From Tubiluchus corallicola (Eukaryota > Priapulida > Priapulimorpha > Priapulimorphida > Tubiluchidae), in contig JAQGDQ010000001.1 in the NCBI GenBank assembly GCA_030141605.1, forward strand, positions 1,646,501 through 1,710,500: a stretch of DNA of 64,000 nucleotides. Direction: 5' to 3'. Shown in pieces: positions 1 to 12,179 of this stretch. The position numbers and the translations under genes were made by a program. Numbering within the stretch: the first letter of the stretch is position 1; the number at the start of each line of letters is the position of its first letter. Under the pieces are notes generated by a model. It saw only the letters and a list, made by a program, of their open reading frames with translations. It ran no database searches and was not told the origin of the DNA.

Positions 1-571
1 GTTTGTTGTAGAGACATTAAACCACTTGTTTATAATACATACCTGCATATTCATGAGACTACTGCTGCCCATTATGTTTCTGACAAATTGAATTTTTGTA
101 ATATTGAAATTTAGGTTCAAAGTATTGCAGTTAAAATACTTTAGATTGAATTCTAAATTAATTTTGCGTAACAGTTTGTTTGTGTTAAAAGCTTAAAATG
201 ATGTAAAAGTGAAAATGCAAATCTACATGCGCTGAGAAGTTTTGATACCTAAGTTTTGTGAATTGATGAAGCCAATTTGTACATTCGCTCTAGACTCAAA
301 TTGAATTCACAGTCTTATAATTTTTTTATGATTGTTTCGAGTGACAAATTCCTTGTCATAAATATGTTTTTTTACGTAAAATCTTTTGATTGAGACGACT
401 ACTCGGAAAAAAATATGAGAATCTAATTATCTGTTGGGACTGTGATTAAATTTCGACAGGCGAATTTACCGAAGCTAGGGGTTTTAGTAAATCCAAAACC
501 TGCTAAAGGTTGTGAAAGAAAAATCTAAATTTGTTGTCTCCTTATTATATGGTTTGTCTGTCTGTTCACAG
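1..571. other. Probable intron sequence upstream of the first visible RAPGEF1 exon
   Basis: AT-rich sequence ending in a pyrimidine-containing acceptor (AG at 570-571). The exon at 572 begins with two bases that complete a codon, so an upstream RAPGEF1 exon must lie outside the window. No convincing coding stretch is visible here. Confidence 0.6.
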
Positions 572-3500
572 TTATGGCATACATGGAATTCTTCAGAGAT
601 TATGCTCATCCTAGCATAGATGATTTCTACAGAAGCTCCACGTATTCCCTCAGCGTATTCCAGGTGACTGCAACATTCATTATCTTCTTGCTATGCACAC
701 ATATTTCATACAAAAATTCTGTGCTTGTTCATCATGTGGCATTTATGTTTCTGGCTTGATATTCTTGTACCAATGACACCTAAGTAGTTTTGGTGATAAT
801 GTGCAATTTATATTGCAGAATATGTTTAATCCTCCATTGCAACAACCAGACTTGTTTCCTCTGAGAAATTTCAAAATGTCGAATTCTGATGACTCTGGAA
901 TGTTTTCATTGGATACTAGTCTTCCAGAAGATGAGATGCCTCCTGCTTTACCACCTAAACAAAAGGTCAGCAGTCTTTACCACCACTGAGTATTCATTCA
1001 GATTTTAAAATATTGTGTTGTCTACGACCTGCCCACTTAATGTCTTGATTGTTGTATTTGTGTTCTCAGTATGGATCCGTAAGCTGTATCTCTCTTTCTT
1101 CTACACTCTTTTTTAAATAATAAAATATGGTAATAAAATATGCACTATTTTCATTAATTCAAGCATTTTGAGGAACAAAAAATAAATGTTTCATTTTTTT
1201 ATTTGCGTAGAATCTAATCAAATTTATAAAACTTTCATGAAGTGTCAGGAATAAGATGTGAACAGAATGCTTTGTGCATTGAGAGGAGTTTTTTTGCATA
1301 GTTAAATAGGGCAACAATGCATAACGGTCCAGAATTGCAGATTTATCTTGTGTAGTAGCAGGCCATAAACCAGCTTGCCTGCAGGAATCCTCCACAAATA
1401 GCAGAAACCAGACTTATATGAAACATGTAAATACGTAACTCATATATTGCTAGTGGCTGTTAAGGTTTCGCTTTTAAATACATTGTGGTGTACATTGTTC
1501 TGCACCATTATGAATGTTATTTCATTAATAAGTAACTTCGGTTTGTTGTAGCAGAAAAAAGTAGTTTCTCTTTTATGTTACAGCATTTAGCCATTGTATC
1601 AACTGTTAACAACAAAAAACATGAAGCACCTAATAAAAACAGTGAGTTAAGTGAAAAACCTGTGAGCATGATTGACCCTAGTGCACCTGGTCGAGTAACA
1701 GAATGGTAAGCTGAGTGTACGCTCTACAACATATTATTGATGTTCTCTTATGTAATTAGCTGATAGCATAAAATTGCAATGGATTATTAGTAGTTTTATA
1801 TTTTTTTAATAATTTTCATAAATTATTAGTGATCAGTGTTGTTTACTTCTGTAGTTTTGAAAAGCTGTAGAAAATTTTTTAGTTCTGGCTTCCCACAACT
1901 TTTGTGGTACGTGTATTGGCTAGTGTAACAGTTGATTAATAAAATTTTTCACCTGTTTGACATTTTTTATTTTTTCAGTAATAGTGCCAAAGATACATCC
2001 ATTTCTTTAATGTCAAATGGTTGCAATGTGGAAGAAGATGAAGACCCACTTAATGATTTAGATGTCACTCGGCATTTAGTATTTAAGTGTGAGGTATATC
2101 AGAAACTACATTTTTATCTGTTAATTTGCCTCTGGCATTTAGCATAGAGGTTTACTTTTATATGTTTAATATGCTGAGATTAGTTTGTAAATTCCACAGC
2201 AGGGTTGAAGCATTCCCGCATTGAAGAGTTTTACTAGACTTTAATGGAGTCAACTGAGTGCTAAATTGTTTACGAAAATTCTGTCCCCGTGAAACAATAT
2301 TTTTGCCTAGTGATTTATTCCCTTTTGTTGAAGTACATCGAGTGATAATCGGGTGAATTATTTACAATGTGTATACTGTATCTATGTATCCATTTACGAT
2401 GTGTGTCCTCCATCCATTCACTATAGTGGCAAAGCTGCTATGTACATCGCAAGCCTGTCAACTATTCTTCAGTTAGTCATTTTTCTCTGCCTACGTTGCA
2501 AATGTCCCCCTCCCCAAGACAGTGTAGAACATGTCTTGTGAAATGAAATGTTAATATAAAAAGTGAGTATTAAATACATTCATATGTTTCTCTGTAGTTG
2601 TAGCATAAAATTCTATTTATTTTCTAGGACGAAGAAGGTCCAGATCTTCGAGGCGGAACACCCGATGCCCTTGTTGTCTATGCAGTTCGGACAGCAAAGA
2701 ATCAAAACGGTAAATTCATGAAAATAGTTACTACTTTGGGTTTATGTGCAATGCTAGTCAATTGGGCCTGTGGGTTTATGTTTATAATACTGTCTAGTTT
2801 ATGTATTAGAGGGTATTAGAGGTTTGAAAACATCTTACATGGTACTCTATGTAACATATGTGGCTTTACCTCATAAACTGTTTTAGGAATATATTTGCTG
2901 AAATATGAAGTTCAGTATGGGCCACCAAGGGGCAAATAATAATTTTTTGTGTCAGAGATTTTGAGACAGTTATTTCTACTTTATCATCTCTTCAACCAAA
3001 TGATAATAAATGTCACAGAGAAAAGTATTTGTTTTTGCTCTCTAGAGTACGGAGCGTATGTAGGCACAGTGGGTCTTGCCTATGCTGCGAAAGTGATAGT
3101 TTTGAAAGAAACACAGCTGAATGTGTGTCTGGAATGTGTGTTTACGTTTAGATGGCAAGTTTACAACATGATACCTTTGGATTTTAATTATTTCCATACA
3201 CTAACTTATAATTATTTCAATTGTGTCGTCGTAGTAAGAAGTTTTTTGGTGAAAAATTGCATGTGACATCTTCTGCATGTGAGAGATCACAGTCACCATA
3301 CTACAAAATTATGAATGTGTGGTGACGGATATATGTGACTGTGTGGTGCAAGGCTTACAGCAAAGGGTTAAAATGGTATTCAGCAGAATTTTATGTTTGT
3401 TTTTTATATTTATTTCATCATGGAAACCTAGTATGTTTTTTTGCATAATGAAAATGAGAGGAGATTTCAAAATAGCTTTTGTTTTATTTAAATTGGTGAT

Positions 3501-6500
3501 TCATATTCCACTACAGTGGGCATCGCTTAATAGACTCATTTTGGGATAGAAGAGTTTTGATATGATTCGAGTCATCGCTCTTCAGCTTAGTAAGCACTGA
3601 AAGGCTGTAAGAGCGTTAAGCGTTAGGTTTTTACGCTTATGCTCTATGATATATATTGCTTGTAAAGTCACATAGAATGCTGAGAGATTACTGTCACTGC
3701 AGTAGTGGCATAACAGCAACAGTGAACTGATGAAAAACAGCAAGAACATTGTAAGGAAACCGCTAGGTATGTGATTAAAAGTTTAGCTTTCATAAATTCT
3801 TGGGCAACAAGGTTAATGGAAGCAGACGAGTGGGTGACAGATTCAAAGCAAAAACGTTAGGCTAGTTTATTAGCCTGTCCAGAAACAAAATGACATAAAA
3901 GTAGCAAAATCTCCACAAATATCTTATTTTAAGTGCCTGAAACAAAAATATAGAGTCAATTATGCGAAGTTACATGAGTTAGTTGCATTCAGTTTTATAT
4001 ACATTTGAATATAAGTGTTTTTGAGTTAACTAAGTGATTCATTCTAGTAACCGTGAGTCTAATAAACAGCACCTATAGTATAAAAAAATGTTGCTAACCC
4101 AAAAATATTTGATTTCTTTCAGATTTTCTGTATCAGGAAGCATTCTTAATGACATATCGCACATTCATGGCTCCACGAGATCTCATTGACAAACTTCTAT
4201 ATCGTTATCGAAAATTCAGTCATTACAGTGATCTTTCACGAAAACGAGTTTCTAGAAACGCATTTTCTTTGCTAGTTCGTGTTGTTGATGAATTGTGGTA
4301 GGTTGGGAATGAGTATTCTATAATTAGTTCTTTTATCAGACTAAAAATTATAAAAAGCATGATCATGTTATTTTTAATGATCCCATAAATCATTTGGTAT
4401 CTCTGCTCCTTTTTTAATTATATGTAACTTCTATTTGGCCTGAGCTAACATATTTTTTAAGAATATCAATATGACTTCTCAAACTTAACTTCAACAACGT
4501 AACTTCTATTTTGTCTGAGCTAGCATATTTTTTAATCATGTAAATATAACTCGTCAAACTTAACTCCAACATTTTTGGTATACTGAATTTTACTTGTAAA
4601 TGTATATTATTAGCATAAATGACTTGAATGATGAATTGGTCAACATTCTCTTGGATTTGGTTTTTCAACTACTCTCTGACGGTGACATGTTGATGGGAAA
4701 AGCACTCAGAGGCAAAATCTTAGAAAAGTGTGAGGCGAAGCGAGCTTACCTTAGCCAAGAAAATCAACTGTTGCCTTCTATTGCCGTCTCATCAAGGTAT
4801 TTGTGATTTCATGTGCCTATGCTTGGTGTTATACCGTTGCTTGAAAGTATATTTTCTGCAGATCGTTTTGATAAACCGTTGCTGTACTATAAATCGTTGC
4901 TATACCCTGATAGTAAAAACAATGATTATATATATATTTGTATATATATATATATATATATATATCTTATATATATATCATATATATATATATGTATGTT
5001 ATTGCCGAGCCATCTTTATATTTTAAATTATTGTTTTTTACAGACCACTAATCCTGACTGACTTTAAAGCAGAACACCTAGCAGAACAAATGACATTATT
5101 AGATGCACGGTTGTTTGAAAAAATGGAGGTATTTTTTTGTGTCTGTTAGATTTGTTAATGAACTAAAAAACTAGTTAGTGGTGCATTGTCTTTCATGTGC
5201 AATAAGTTCTCTTTTTTGTCCTTGAATTTTTTTCTGATTTATTGTGAATTCTAATGCAAAGAATGTTGTTTTTGTATTTTACAGATTGCAGAAATGTTGA
5301 TTTGGTCAAGAGAACAGTCAGAAGAACAAAGTCCTAATTTAACGATGTTTACAGAGCATTTTAATAAAATGTCATACTGGTATGTGAGATGGCAAATTCA
5401 AATATACCTGGAATAAATTTTGGATATTGCTAGTTCAAATATACTTGCCATGATGAACTTTGCTAAACATTTTAATGAAAATTTTATGATTAGAAATATG
5501 CTGTTGTAATGGACCACATCAACATAATTTAAGGATTATAGAAATTTGTTTGCAAAGTTAGTTCCAGCGATTTTTGTCGGTATTAAATGCGTAAATAAGA
5601 AAACAATAAAGATATTGTTATTCTTCTACTCCTATTTTAAAAAAAACAAAAGTACTTTTTTGTCAGAAGTTTTTATTGTTTTTGGGTGTTTCATTGACTA
5701 ATGTTAACTTTTAGGGCTAGATCAAGAATACTTGAGCAGGATGATCCCCGAGATCGTGAGAGGATCATACATCGTTTTATAAAAATCATGAAGGTTTGAT
5801 TGTCATTTTTAATCGTAGATTTGCTGTATGCATAATGTAATAACATATTCTCAATCGCTTTACATTTTTCAATTCTATGATATTCTTTCTCAAGTTAACG
5901 TTAATTTGTTTTAAAATCCCTGGCAAGTTTATCGATTATTTTCAGCATCTAAGAAAACTGAACAACTTTAATTCCTACCTGGCATTGTTATCAGCATTAG
6001 ACTCGGCTCCCGTTCGCAGACTGGATTGGCCAAAACACATCAGCGAGACTTTGAAGGAATATTGTGAACTTATTGACAGTTCTGCCTCATTCAGAGCCTA
6101 TAGACTTGCGCTTGCTGAAGCAGAACCTCCATGCATACCTTATATGTAAGTGAGTTTTTATAACAATGATGCATCATTAGAAAATAATCCTACAGAAGAA
6201 GTACATGCTGAAAAATTTAGCTTTTTGTATGTCACAACTACAGCAGTTTTCTATTTCTTCTTGAGGCTGATTTGATTTGATAGAGATTTTATTCTTGCTT
6301 TACAAATATGCCTTACAAATGGCTTAACAAATTACTAAGCGAAGATGCTGTTTATCTCACATGAGTAATTTTGACTTTGCAGAGGACTAATCTTGCAAGA
6401 CTTGACATTTGTTCACATCGGCAATAACGATTTTTTGCCAGATGGAAAGGTCAACTTTGCTAAACGGTGGCAGCAGTTCAACATTTTAGATAACATGAGA

Positions 6501-7082
6501 AAGTTTCATGTATGGTAGGTGTATTTCTTTTTTCTTTTTTATGTTTAGCATTTTGTCTGGGGATAGCTATAGTATCATAGCCAATTAATTTTTTATAATG
6601 TCCTGAATAAATTCAAATCGGTTTGCTCAGTGTGGTGTTGTAGTATGTTGTGTTGTGTTACAGTATAGTGTGGGAGGAGCGATGTAGTGTGGTGTGGGGT
6701 GGGGTGGGTGGTATGGTATGGGTTGTTGTTGTGTTTATGCGCAAAATTCTTTTTTGCAGGTTTGGCTAGTCCTAATTAATATTGCTTAATTTAGTTTGTA
6801 ACTTCATACATTCTTATCATATAAAAGTCAATTTGTACTGCACATAATTGACTTGAAAATGGAGCTTAGATAATTATATTTGCAAAGACAAATCACGTTA
6901 TAACTTTGCTAACATCTGTCTTGTTTTCACTTTACAGTAACTACTACACAATTAAAAAGAATGAGCAAATACTGTCATTTTTTGCCAACTTTGATGAGTA
7001 TTTAGATGAAGAGACAATGTGGCAAATCTCGGAAAGCATTAAGCCACGAGGTGGACGTACAAAAGCCGATGGAAACGCTTGA
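572..7082 (+). CDS. RAPGEF1: RAPGEF1 (C3G) guanine nucleotide exchange factor, C-terminal 549 residues, 13 exons
   Basis: Exons read from splice sites and frame: 572-663, 819-965, 1584-1705, 1979-2093, 2628-2709, 4123-4297, 4614-4796, 5044-5128, 5285-5379, 5715-5793, 5946-6145, 6383-6514, 6938-7082 (TGA). All junctions are GT..AG and join in frame, giving 549 codons plus stop; the 5' part lies outside the window. The first exon encodes MAYMEFFRDYAHP, close to the MAYM..LEDY segment of vertebrate C3G. The second ends in PPALPPKQK, a CRK SH3-binding type motif. The REM (RasGEF_N) domain starts at DALVVYAVRTAKN and runs through exon 4614-4796; the CDC25 catalytic domain runs from PLILTDF to near the end, with LRKLNNFNSYLALLSAL, GLILQDLTFVHIGN and a KFH-like helix. 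In the known family it exchanges GDP for GTP on Rap1 and related Ras-like GTPases downstream of CRK adaptors. The identification is firm; the intron at 2710-4122 holds a MITE. Confidence 0.96.
3524..4078. mobile_element. TIR element (MITE) copy 1, in a RAPGEF1 intron
   Basis: A 555-bp segment bounded by inverted ends (CAGTGGGCATCGCTTAATAG at the left; the right end ends in CACCTATAG) and flanked on both sides by TA. Its body matches the 18098-18871 copy, sharing for example AAATTCTTGGG, GACGAG.GGGT, ACATAAAAGTAG, GTCAATTATGCG and TACATTTGAATA. It has no coding capacity. The TA target site and ends suggest a non-autonomous Tc1/mariner- or pogo-type element. It sits about 40 bp upstream of the exon at 4123. 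Confidence 0.75.
4424..4573. repeat. Two diverged 75-bp tandem units in a RAPGEF1 intron
   Basis: GTAACTTCTATTT begins at 4424 and again at 4499. Both units continue with TGAGCTA.CATATTTTTTAA and CAAACTTAACT.CAAC. The second copy has several substitutions, so the duplication is not recent. It lies between the exons ending at 4297 and starting at 4614. Confidence 0.75.
4926..4994. repeat. (TA)n microsatellite close to a RAPGEF1 splice acceptor
   Basis: An interrupted TA run of about 65 bases ends some 50 bases before the acceptor of exon 5044-5128. It creates spurious Ile/Tyr-rich reading frames on both strands. Confidence 0.9.
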
Positions 7083-9390
7083 GTTGTGATTGGACTACTT
7101 TTGTGAATATTTGTAATTTTGAATGTATATAACATATTTTGTTCAGAATTGTTCTAGCAACAGATTTGTAGATTAAGGTATGCAATTGTTAAAACATGAC
7201 AGTTATTGCTGTTTACGTGCACTAACCCATTATTATAACATCTCAACTAATTTGTGTAGCTGGCTTGGTACTTCAAATGAATACGTAATTAAATACAGTA
7301 TTATGGTTCGCTTAAGAGGTTTGGCTATTTCTGTAATGCTGTTTTTGGAAAGACAAATTTCAAACCTGAAAAATATCTAGTTGAAAGATTTATTTAAAAT
7401 TAAATAATATTTTTCCATTCGTTGTACATAGGAGTTACTTAAAGGGGAAGAAAAGGAATTTTTCCAGTATATCCCAAAGAACTTTCCATACAAAGTTGTT
7501 ACTCAGTGCTTTGCTTATGTAATGTTTGACAGACTTGTTGGAAAAGAAATCTTTGTTTCAAATATTCGCGTCACCTGACTAGTAAGAGGCACTGCATCGC
7601 CATCCCAGTGTGCTCCACTGATTGACCAAAACACACGTTATTGATTTTACTGATATAATAACCTAATTTGTACATTTGCTTAATTAACGAAAAGTGTCAT
7701 TTGAATGCTCTTAATATTTTTTCAAATTTTATGCAACGTTTTGTAAACTTATTTGAAACAACTTCAAACAACTAAAGGGAGTTTGAAAATACAACTTTTA
7801 CACAATGCTACTGCTAATGCAAACCCTGCATGCAGTAAGACAGCGTGTAAGTGCTAAAATTTCAAGACGAATTTTTTAAACTTCATTTATGATAAGTGTC
7901 TTCACGTGCTTTAAAGAAGTACCTAATGTGCCAAAAACTCTCTTGTCAAGCTTCTCTTGCTACAGAATCATAATTACTTATAAATTTTAGTTTCACTTTT
8001 GCTTGGTTGTGATTGATGCAAACTTTTCTGGTATTTAAAGGTTATCAAGTTAAATTTATGAGCTTTTTTGCTCATTTATGTTGCATGTTCAACATTTTTG
8101 TCATAGTTTTTAAAAAAAATTCAGCTAACAATTTTATAGTATGTAATGTTAGCTAGAAAGACATAGTAGTTTAGCAAACATACAAAAATGAGTAAGAGTA
8201 GGATGTTTTCATGCCAAATAATAAGTCATCTCGTGTCATATAATGAAGATAATTTTACATCACATACATGTATAATATTAATTGCATAAGTCTTACCATG
8301 CAATGCTGAACAGTTTTTTTTGACACGTAATTTTGATTTATTTTTCAGGTTTTTATTAGTTTTATGCTCAAGTTTGTAAAAAACACGATCTTTATTACAG
8401 TCAATCAAAGGTTGGGTGTTTTAATTTAATGTCTGCAGTATTTATTTTCGTTACATACAACAGATGTCCGTTTTGATGTTTTAATGCTTTTAGATTTATT
8501 ACAACTTTGTATTTACTTTAAATATTAATGCTGTCTTGCACTGACTAGCAGTTAATATGTAACATAAAATATGCGATAATAGAGATTTTTACAATTTTGT
8601 TAAATATTATTTACAGTTTTTATTTATATTGATTGTATATACATCATTAACGAAACTGATGCATTTGTCAAGGTAAGATGTCACAATATTTGATTCTACT
8701 AAATACACCTGCTGCTAGTGCCAATGGCATTAACAAATCATCTGTATCAGCAATCTATGAAGCATTATTAGGCTGTTACTGAATTGTAAAAATTTGTCGT
8801 TGTATAGTTGTGAATTATTTCTTGTGCAAAATTGTTGCATTGTAAAGGATTAAAAAATCCTATATAACTAATTTCATCTTTCTTTTTTCTCTGTATGATT
8901 ATTTGCTGAGTATTATAAATACACCAGTACAATAGTCAAAAGCATAGGTCATTACAATAGGTGAAGTGCAGTAGGTCAAAACCTAATACGCAGTACCCAT
9001 TTTATCAGAAATAACAGCTTTTACAGTGTTTTACACCTGTTTTAGCAATTGGGCCAAAAATTAGACTACTATTTTTGTCTATCTATCAAAATAATCAAAA
9101 TGTAGCTCGTAGTTAAATTGATTACTTTTCAAAAATCGCTAAAAAACAGATTAGCAAATCTGACAAAGAAGCTATTATACTTAACACATACTGTTGTAAA
9201 ACCTCTCATTTCACAGTTGCTCACGTTTTCACCTTTTTAGCAAAACTACTTTCTATTGTATTTTATCACAATCATTAATACATTGTACATTTGTACTTCG
9301 TATGTTTGATATTATTTTTCATTATCAACAAGAAAAGCAGACAGCATTATCACATGCACACAAAATATAATTAAGAAGTATTCATAATAA
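7083..9390. other. 3' UTR and convergent intergenic region between RAPGEF1 and the 167-aa gene
   Basis: AT-rich sequence with no convincing coding exon. It should hold the 3' UTRs of both convergent genes. An ATTAAA at 8849-8854 could be a + strand poly(A) signal, but nothing else supports it. The short reading frames here have no recognisable content. Confidence 0.6.
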
Positions 9391-11559
9391 TTAATTTGCT
9401 TTTGTGAAATCATGACAAATGGGAAAAGACTTTTTCACGTCGGGTCCTGATGGTTTCTCCTTATTTTCAAAATCATCTAAGTAATCGTCTACAGGTGGAT
9501 AAGCAGATGGAACTAAAGATATAAAAAAAATGTTTAAATTACTTTACAAATTACAACATTAAGAAAACAACTAATGAATTGTTTCTTGCATGTAATTTTA
9601 AATGAGTCTAATTTCTTTAGATAAAAAACTCCACAAGGCAAGAGTCGACAATAGTAAAAAAGCGAAAGTGTTCTTATCACTACTGATAAATCTATGGATA
9701 AGACATTGGGGGAAAAACTGCCGTAGTTTTGTTAACTCACTGAGTCATAATCAATAGGCCAGTTGCTTTCAAAATTGTCAGGGCTTTTAATTAATAAAAT
9801 TTACAATACACGTGCATGTATATACGTATAGTACTGTACTGTGCTGTACTGTAATATGTACAGTACCATATGCATTACGAAATTTTATATGTAAACAAAA
9901 CTATAATAAAAATTAGACATAAAAAGTTACCACTTTGTCTTTTATTGTAATTCACTGTTGTTACAGTAACTGTTGTTTATAAACATGTTGTATGTAGTAC
10001 ATTAAACTCTTTTGCAGCTGAAGTTGTAAACTTACTTATTCCAATACTTGGCCGGCGCACCTTGTCCGGACGGCAGCCGAATCGGGTACCAGGCGTTGAG
10101 AGAGCACGTAAACTCATTTGATGCATGCTTGACTGATCCCTAAATTTATCCCTGTACTCAGTTGCAACTGTGTGAACTTTGCCATAATATCCCGCATCTA
10201 CAAAGCACAAACAAAATTAACTCAAAATACGATCAAATATGTTGGTTCAAATATGCGCCCAACTAAATCTCGCACGATTAACGGATTAGCGATTTTTTAC
10301 GAACCAAAACAATTATGATAATATTCGACTATGCAATAGGCTCTATTTTACCCAATAATGAGATATATTTGATACATTATTATATGCTATACTATGCTAA
10401 CAGAAGTTATTTTTTGAAAACTGAAAGTTACACCGTGCATTGTATATTGCAGAGAAGAAACATCGCAGTGGAGTCACGACTTACCAGACTGTCTTCTTCC
10501 CTCCACTTTAGGCTTCCAACCTTCGGGTGTCTGAAACACATAAATTAAATAAATGAATTAATAATTTACGAATGCGATTAGTTCGCAAGGAAATGAGTAG
10601 GCTACAGTTACGGAGCCCTGGAAAATGGCTTAATTCATATCCACGTTTAGGATAAAATTGAACGTGTACTTTACGAAATTGGTTCACGCAAGTTGTGTGT
10701 TAAATAAACATTCGGAAGCAAAGCTCTCGGTAGAATCTCGTTCTATCTGAATTTGAATGTACACTTTAAATTTTGCCTCTTCTAATATTTACAAAATTTA
10801 TTCAGTAATTATTTCTTCGTTATAATTATCATTCCATAATTGCTCCTGGCTTGCAGTTAACCGAATTGCATAAACAGGGACATCTGTTCACTTACAACAT
10901 AATTAATTATGAAAATTGTTAGTGGACGTAGTTGCCCCTTTATTTTTGTACAAGGTAAATCTCTTATTTTTATAAGTTCGTTGTATTTTAATTATTGTCT
11001 AAAATCCTTACTGTTAGCCCTCTGTCGTGAACAAATTACATTATATTCTCGCTTCCAAGTTGTGTTAATATTTTAGTAACTTCCTGGTATTTAATTAATT
11101 TATTGCCTAAATAATACCACCTAAATTATTTGTCTTGTTACTTCCCTAAAAGCGCTTCAATCTTCTAAGTCAAGTTAAAAATTAAGTACAGTTTTTAAAC
11201 AAAAAGTGGTACTTCCGAATGTGTGGTGCATATAATATATGTAATGAGTAACAATAGGAAGCTATAACGTGACGCTGCTACTACGTACATTGGGAGCTTG
11301 GGTTAGAAAGCACCTTTTGTAGCTTTGCACGAACTCCTGTACTCTCTAGATTTTGCAAGAAAAGTAATGAAAAGTCAATTTTTACCTCATCTTGCCAAAA
11401 ATACGAGTACCCAAAAATGTCCGTAGTTTGGCGCGAAATGTTGTCGAACGAGCCTTCTTGACCACTCAATGAATCCCGGTACTTCCAATCTTTCTTAGGA
11501 AAATCACGCAGTGTGGTCGTCCGCGGAAGATGATTCTTTTTCGTAAAACAATTTGCCAT
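9391..11559 (-). CDS. Uncharacterised 167-aa protein, complete, four coding exons
   Basis: Coding exons in transcript order: 11386-11559, 10485-10530, 10036-10197, 9391-9512 (TAA). Borders are GT..AG and phases agree (0, 1, 1), giving 167 codons plus stop. The start MANCFTKKNH sits just after an acceptor at about 11580 (TTTTGTTGCAG), so the exon also carries a short 5' UTR; a strong GTGAGT donor at 11808-11809 would end the non-coding first exon. The protein has no signal peptide, no membrane segment and no domain I recognise. It is rich in Tyr, Arg, Pro and Ser, with stretches such as DIFGYSYFWQDE, DAGYYGKVHTVATEYRDKF and PPVDDYLDDFEN. Short repeat-free proteins of this composition are common among axonemal microtubule-associated proteins, but that is only an impression. 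The gene structure is well supported; the function is unknown. Confidence 0.82.
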
Positions 11560-11807
11560 TTTTATTAATGCATGGTTTCTGCAACAAAACTGGAATATGT
11601 AAATGTATTACATGTGCCTGTAGGCATTAGGTATATAAGTGTATGTATTACGTATGTCAATGTAATAATAAGTTTATAGTTTAGATTGTACAATAACAAA
11701 ACACTTTAATTATGTGTGCATCATGGTGCTCAATTGATTACGGTTGTGTGCTTAATCAACTCCGAACCCGGCAGCAGCAGAAAGCATAAAACTGAGCGGT
11801 TGTACTC

Positions 11808-11900
11808 ACCTCGGGTGACAAAACATGTAGGCTACATATATAGACAAGTTATTATCTTATCTAAATGATCTGACTATCCTAGTTAATTAATTTTGCACAT
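11808..11900 (-). other. Likely non-coding first exon of the 167-aa gene
   Basis: On the - strand the sequence TCACCCGAG is followed by GTGAGTAC, a near-ideal donor at 11808-11809. A matching acceptor lies about 20 bases before the start codon at 11559. The transcription start is not defined, so the outer boundary is arbitrary. Confidence 0.4.
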
Positions 11901-12179
11901 ACCTTTGTCACCACAGACCACCGTACGTGTCTCCAAAAATAACTATGGTTGTACGCCATAAAAATAATAGGCAAAACGATTGGTGGAAGAATTTAAAGGA
12001 TGTCAATCTCTACAGTGTCTAGACCGGAGAACTCTGTTGTTATGACAAGCTAGCTCAAGATGACACATTTGTTAAGTTTTTGTTAAATTTGCCATGCTTG
12101 ATTACACAGAAATTGTATTTTTTCAGGGATATATATATATATAGGGATTTCAGTGAATTCACCTAGGAACTGCATTTTG

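Noticed and set aside
6620-6760. G-rich stretch (GTGGGGTGGGGTGGGTGG) as a G-quadruplex
   Set aside because: Only three close runs of three or more G; a fourth needs a long loop. It is an intronic low-complexity patch.
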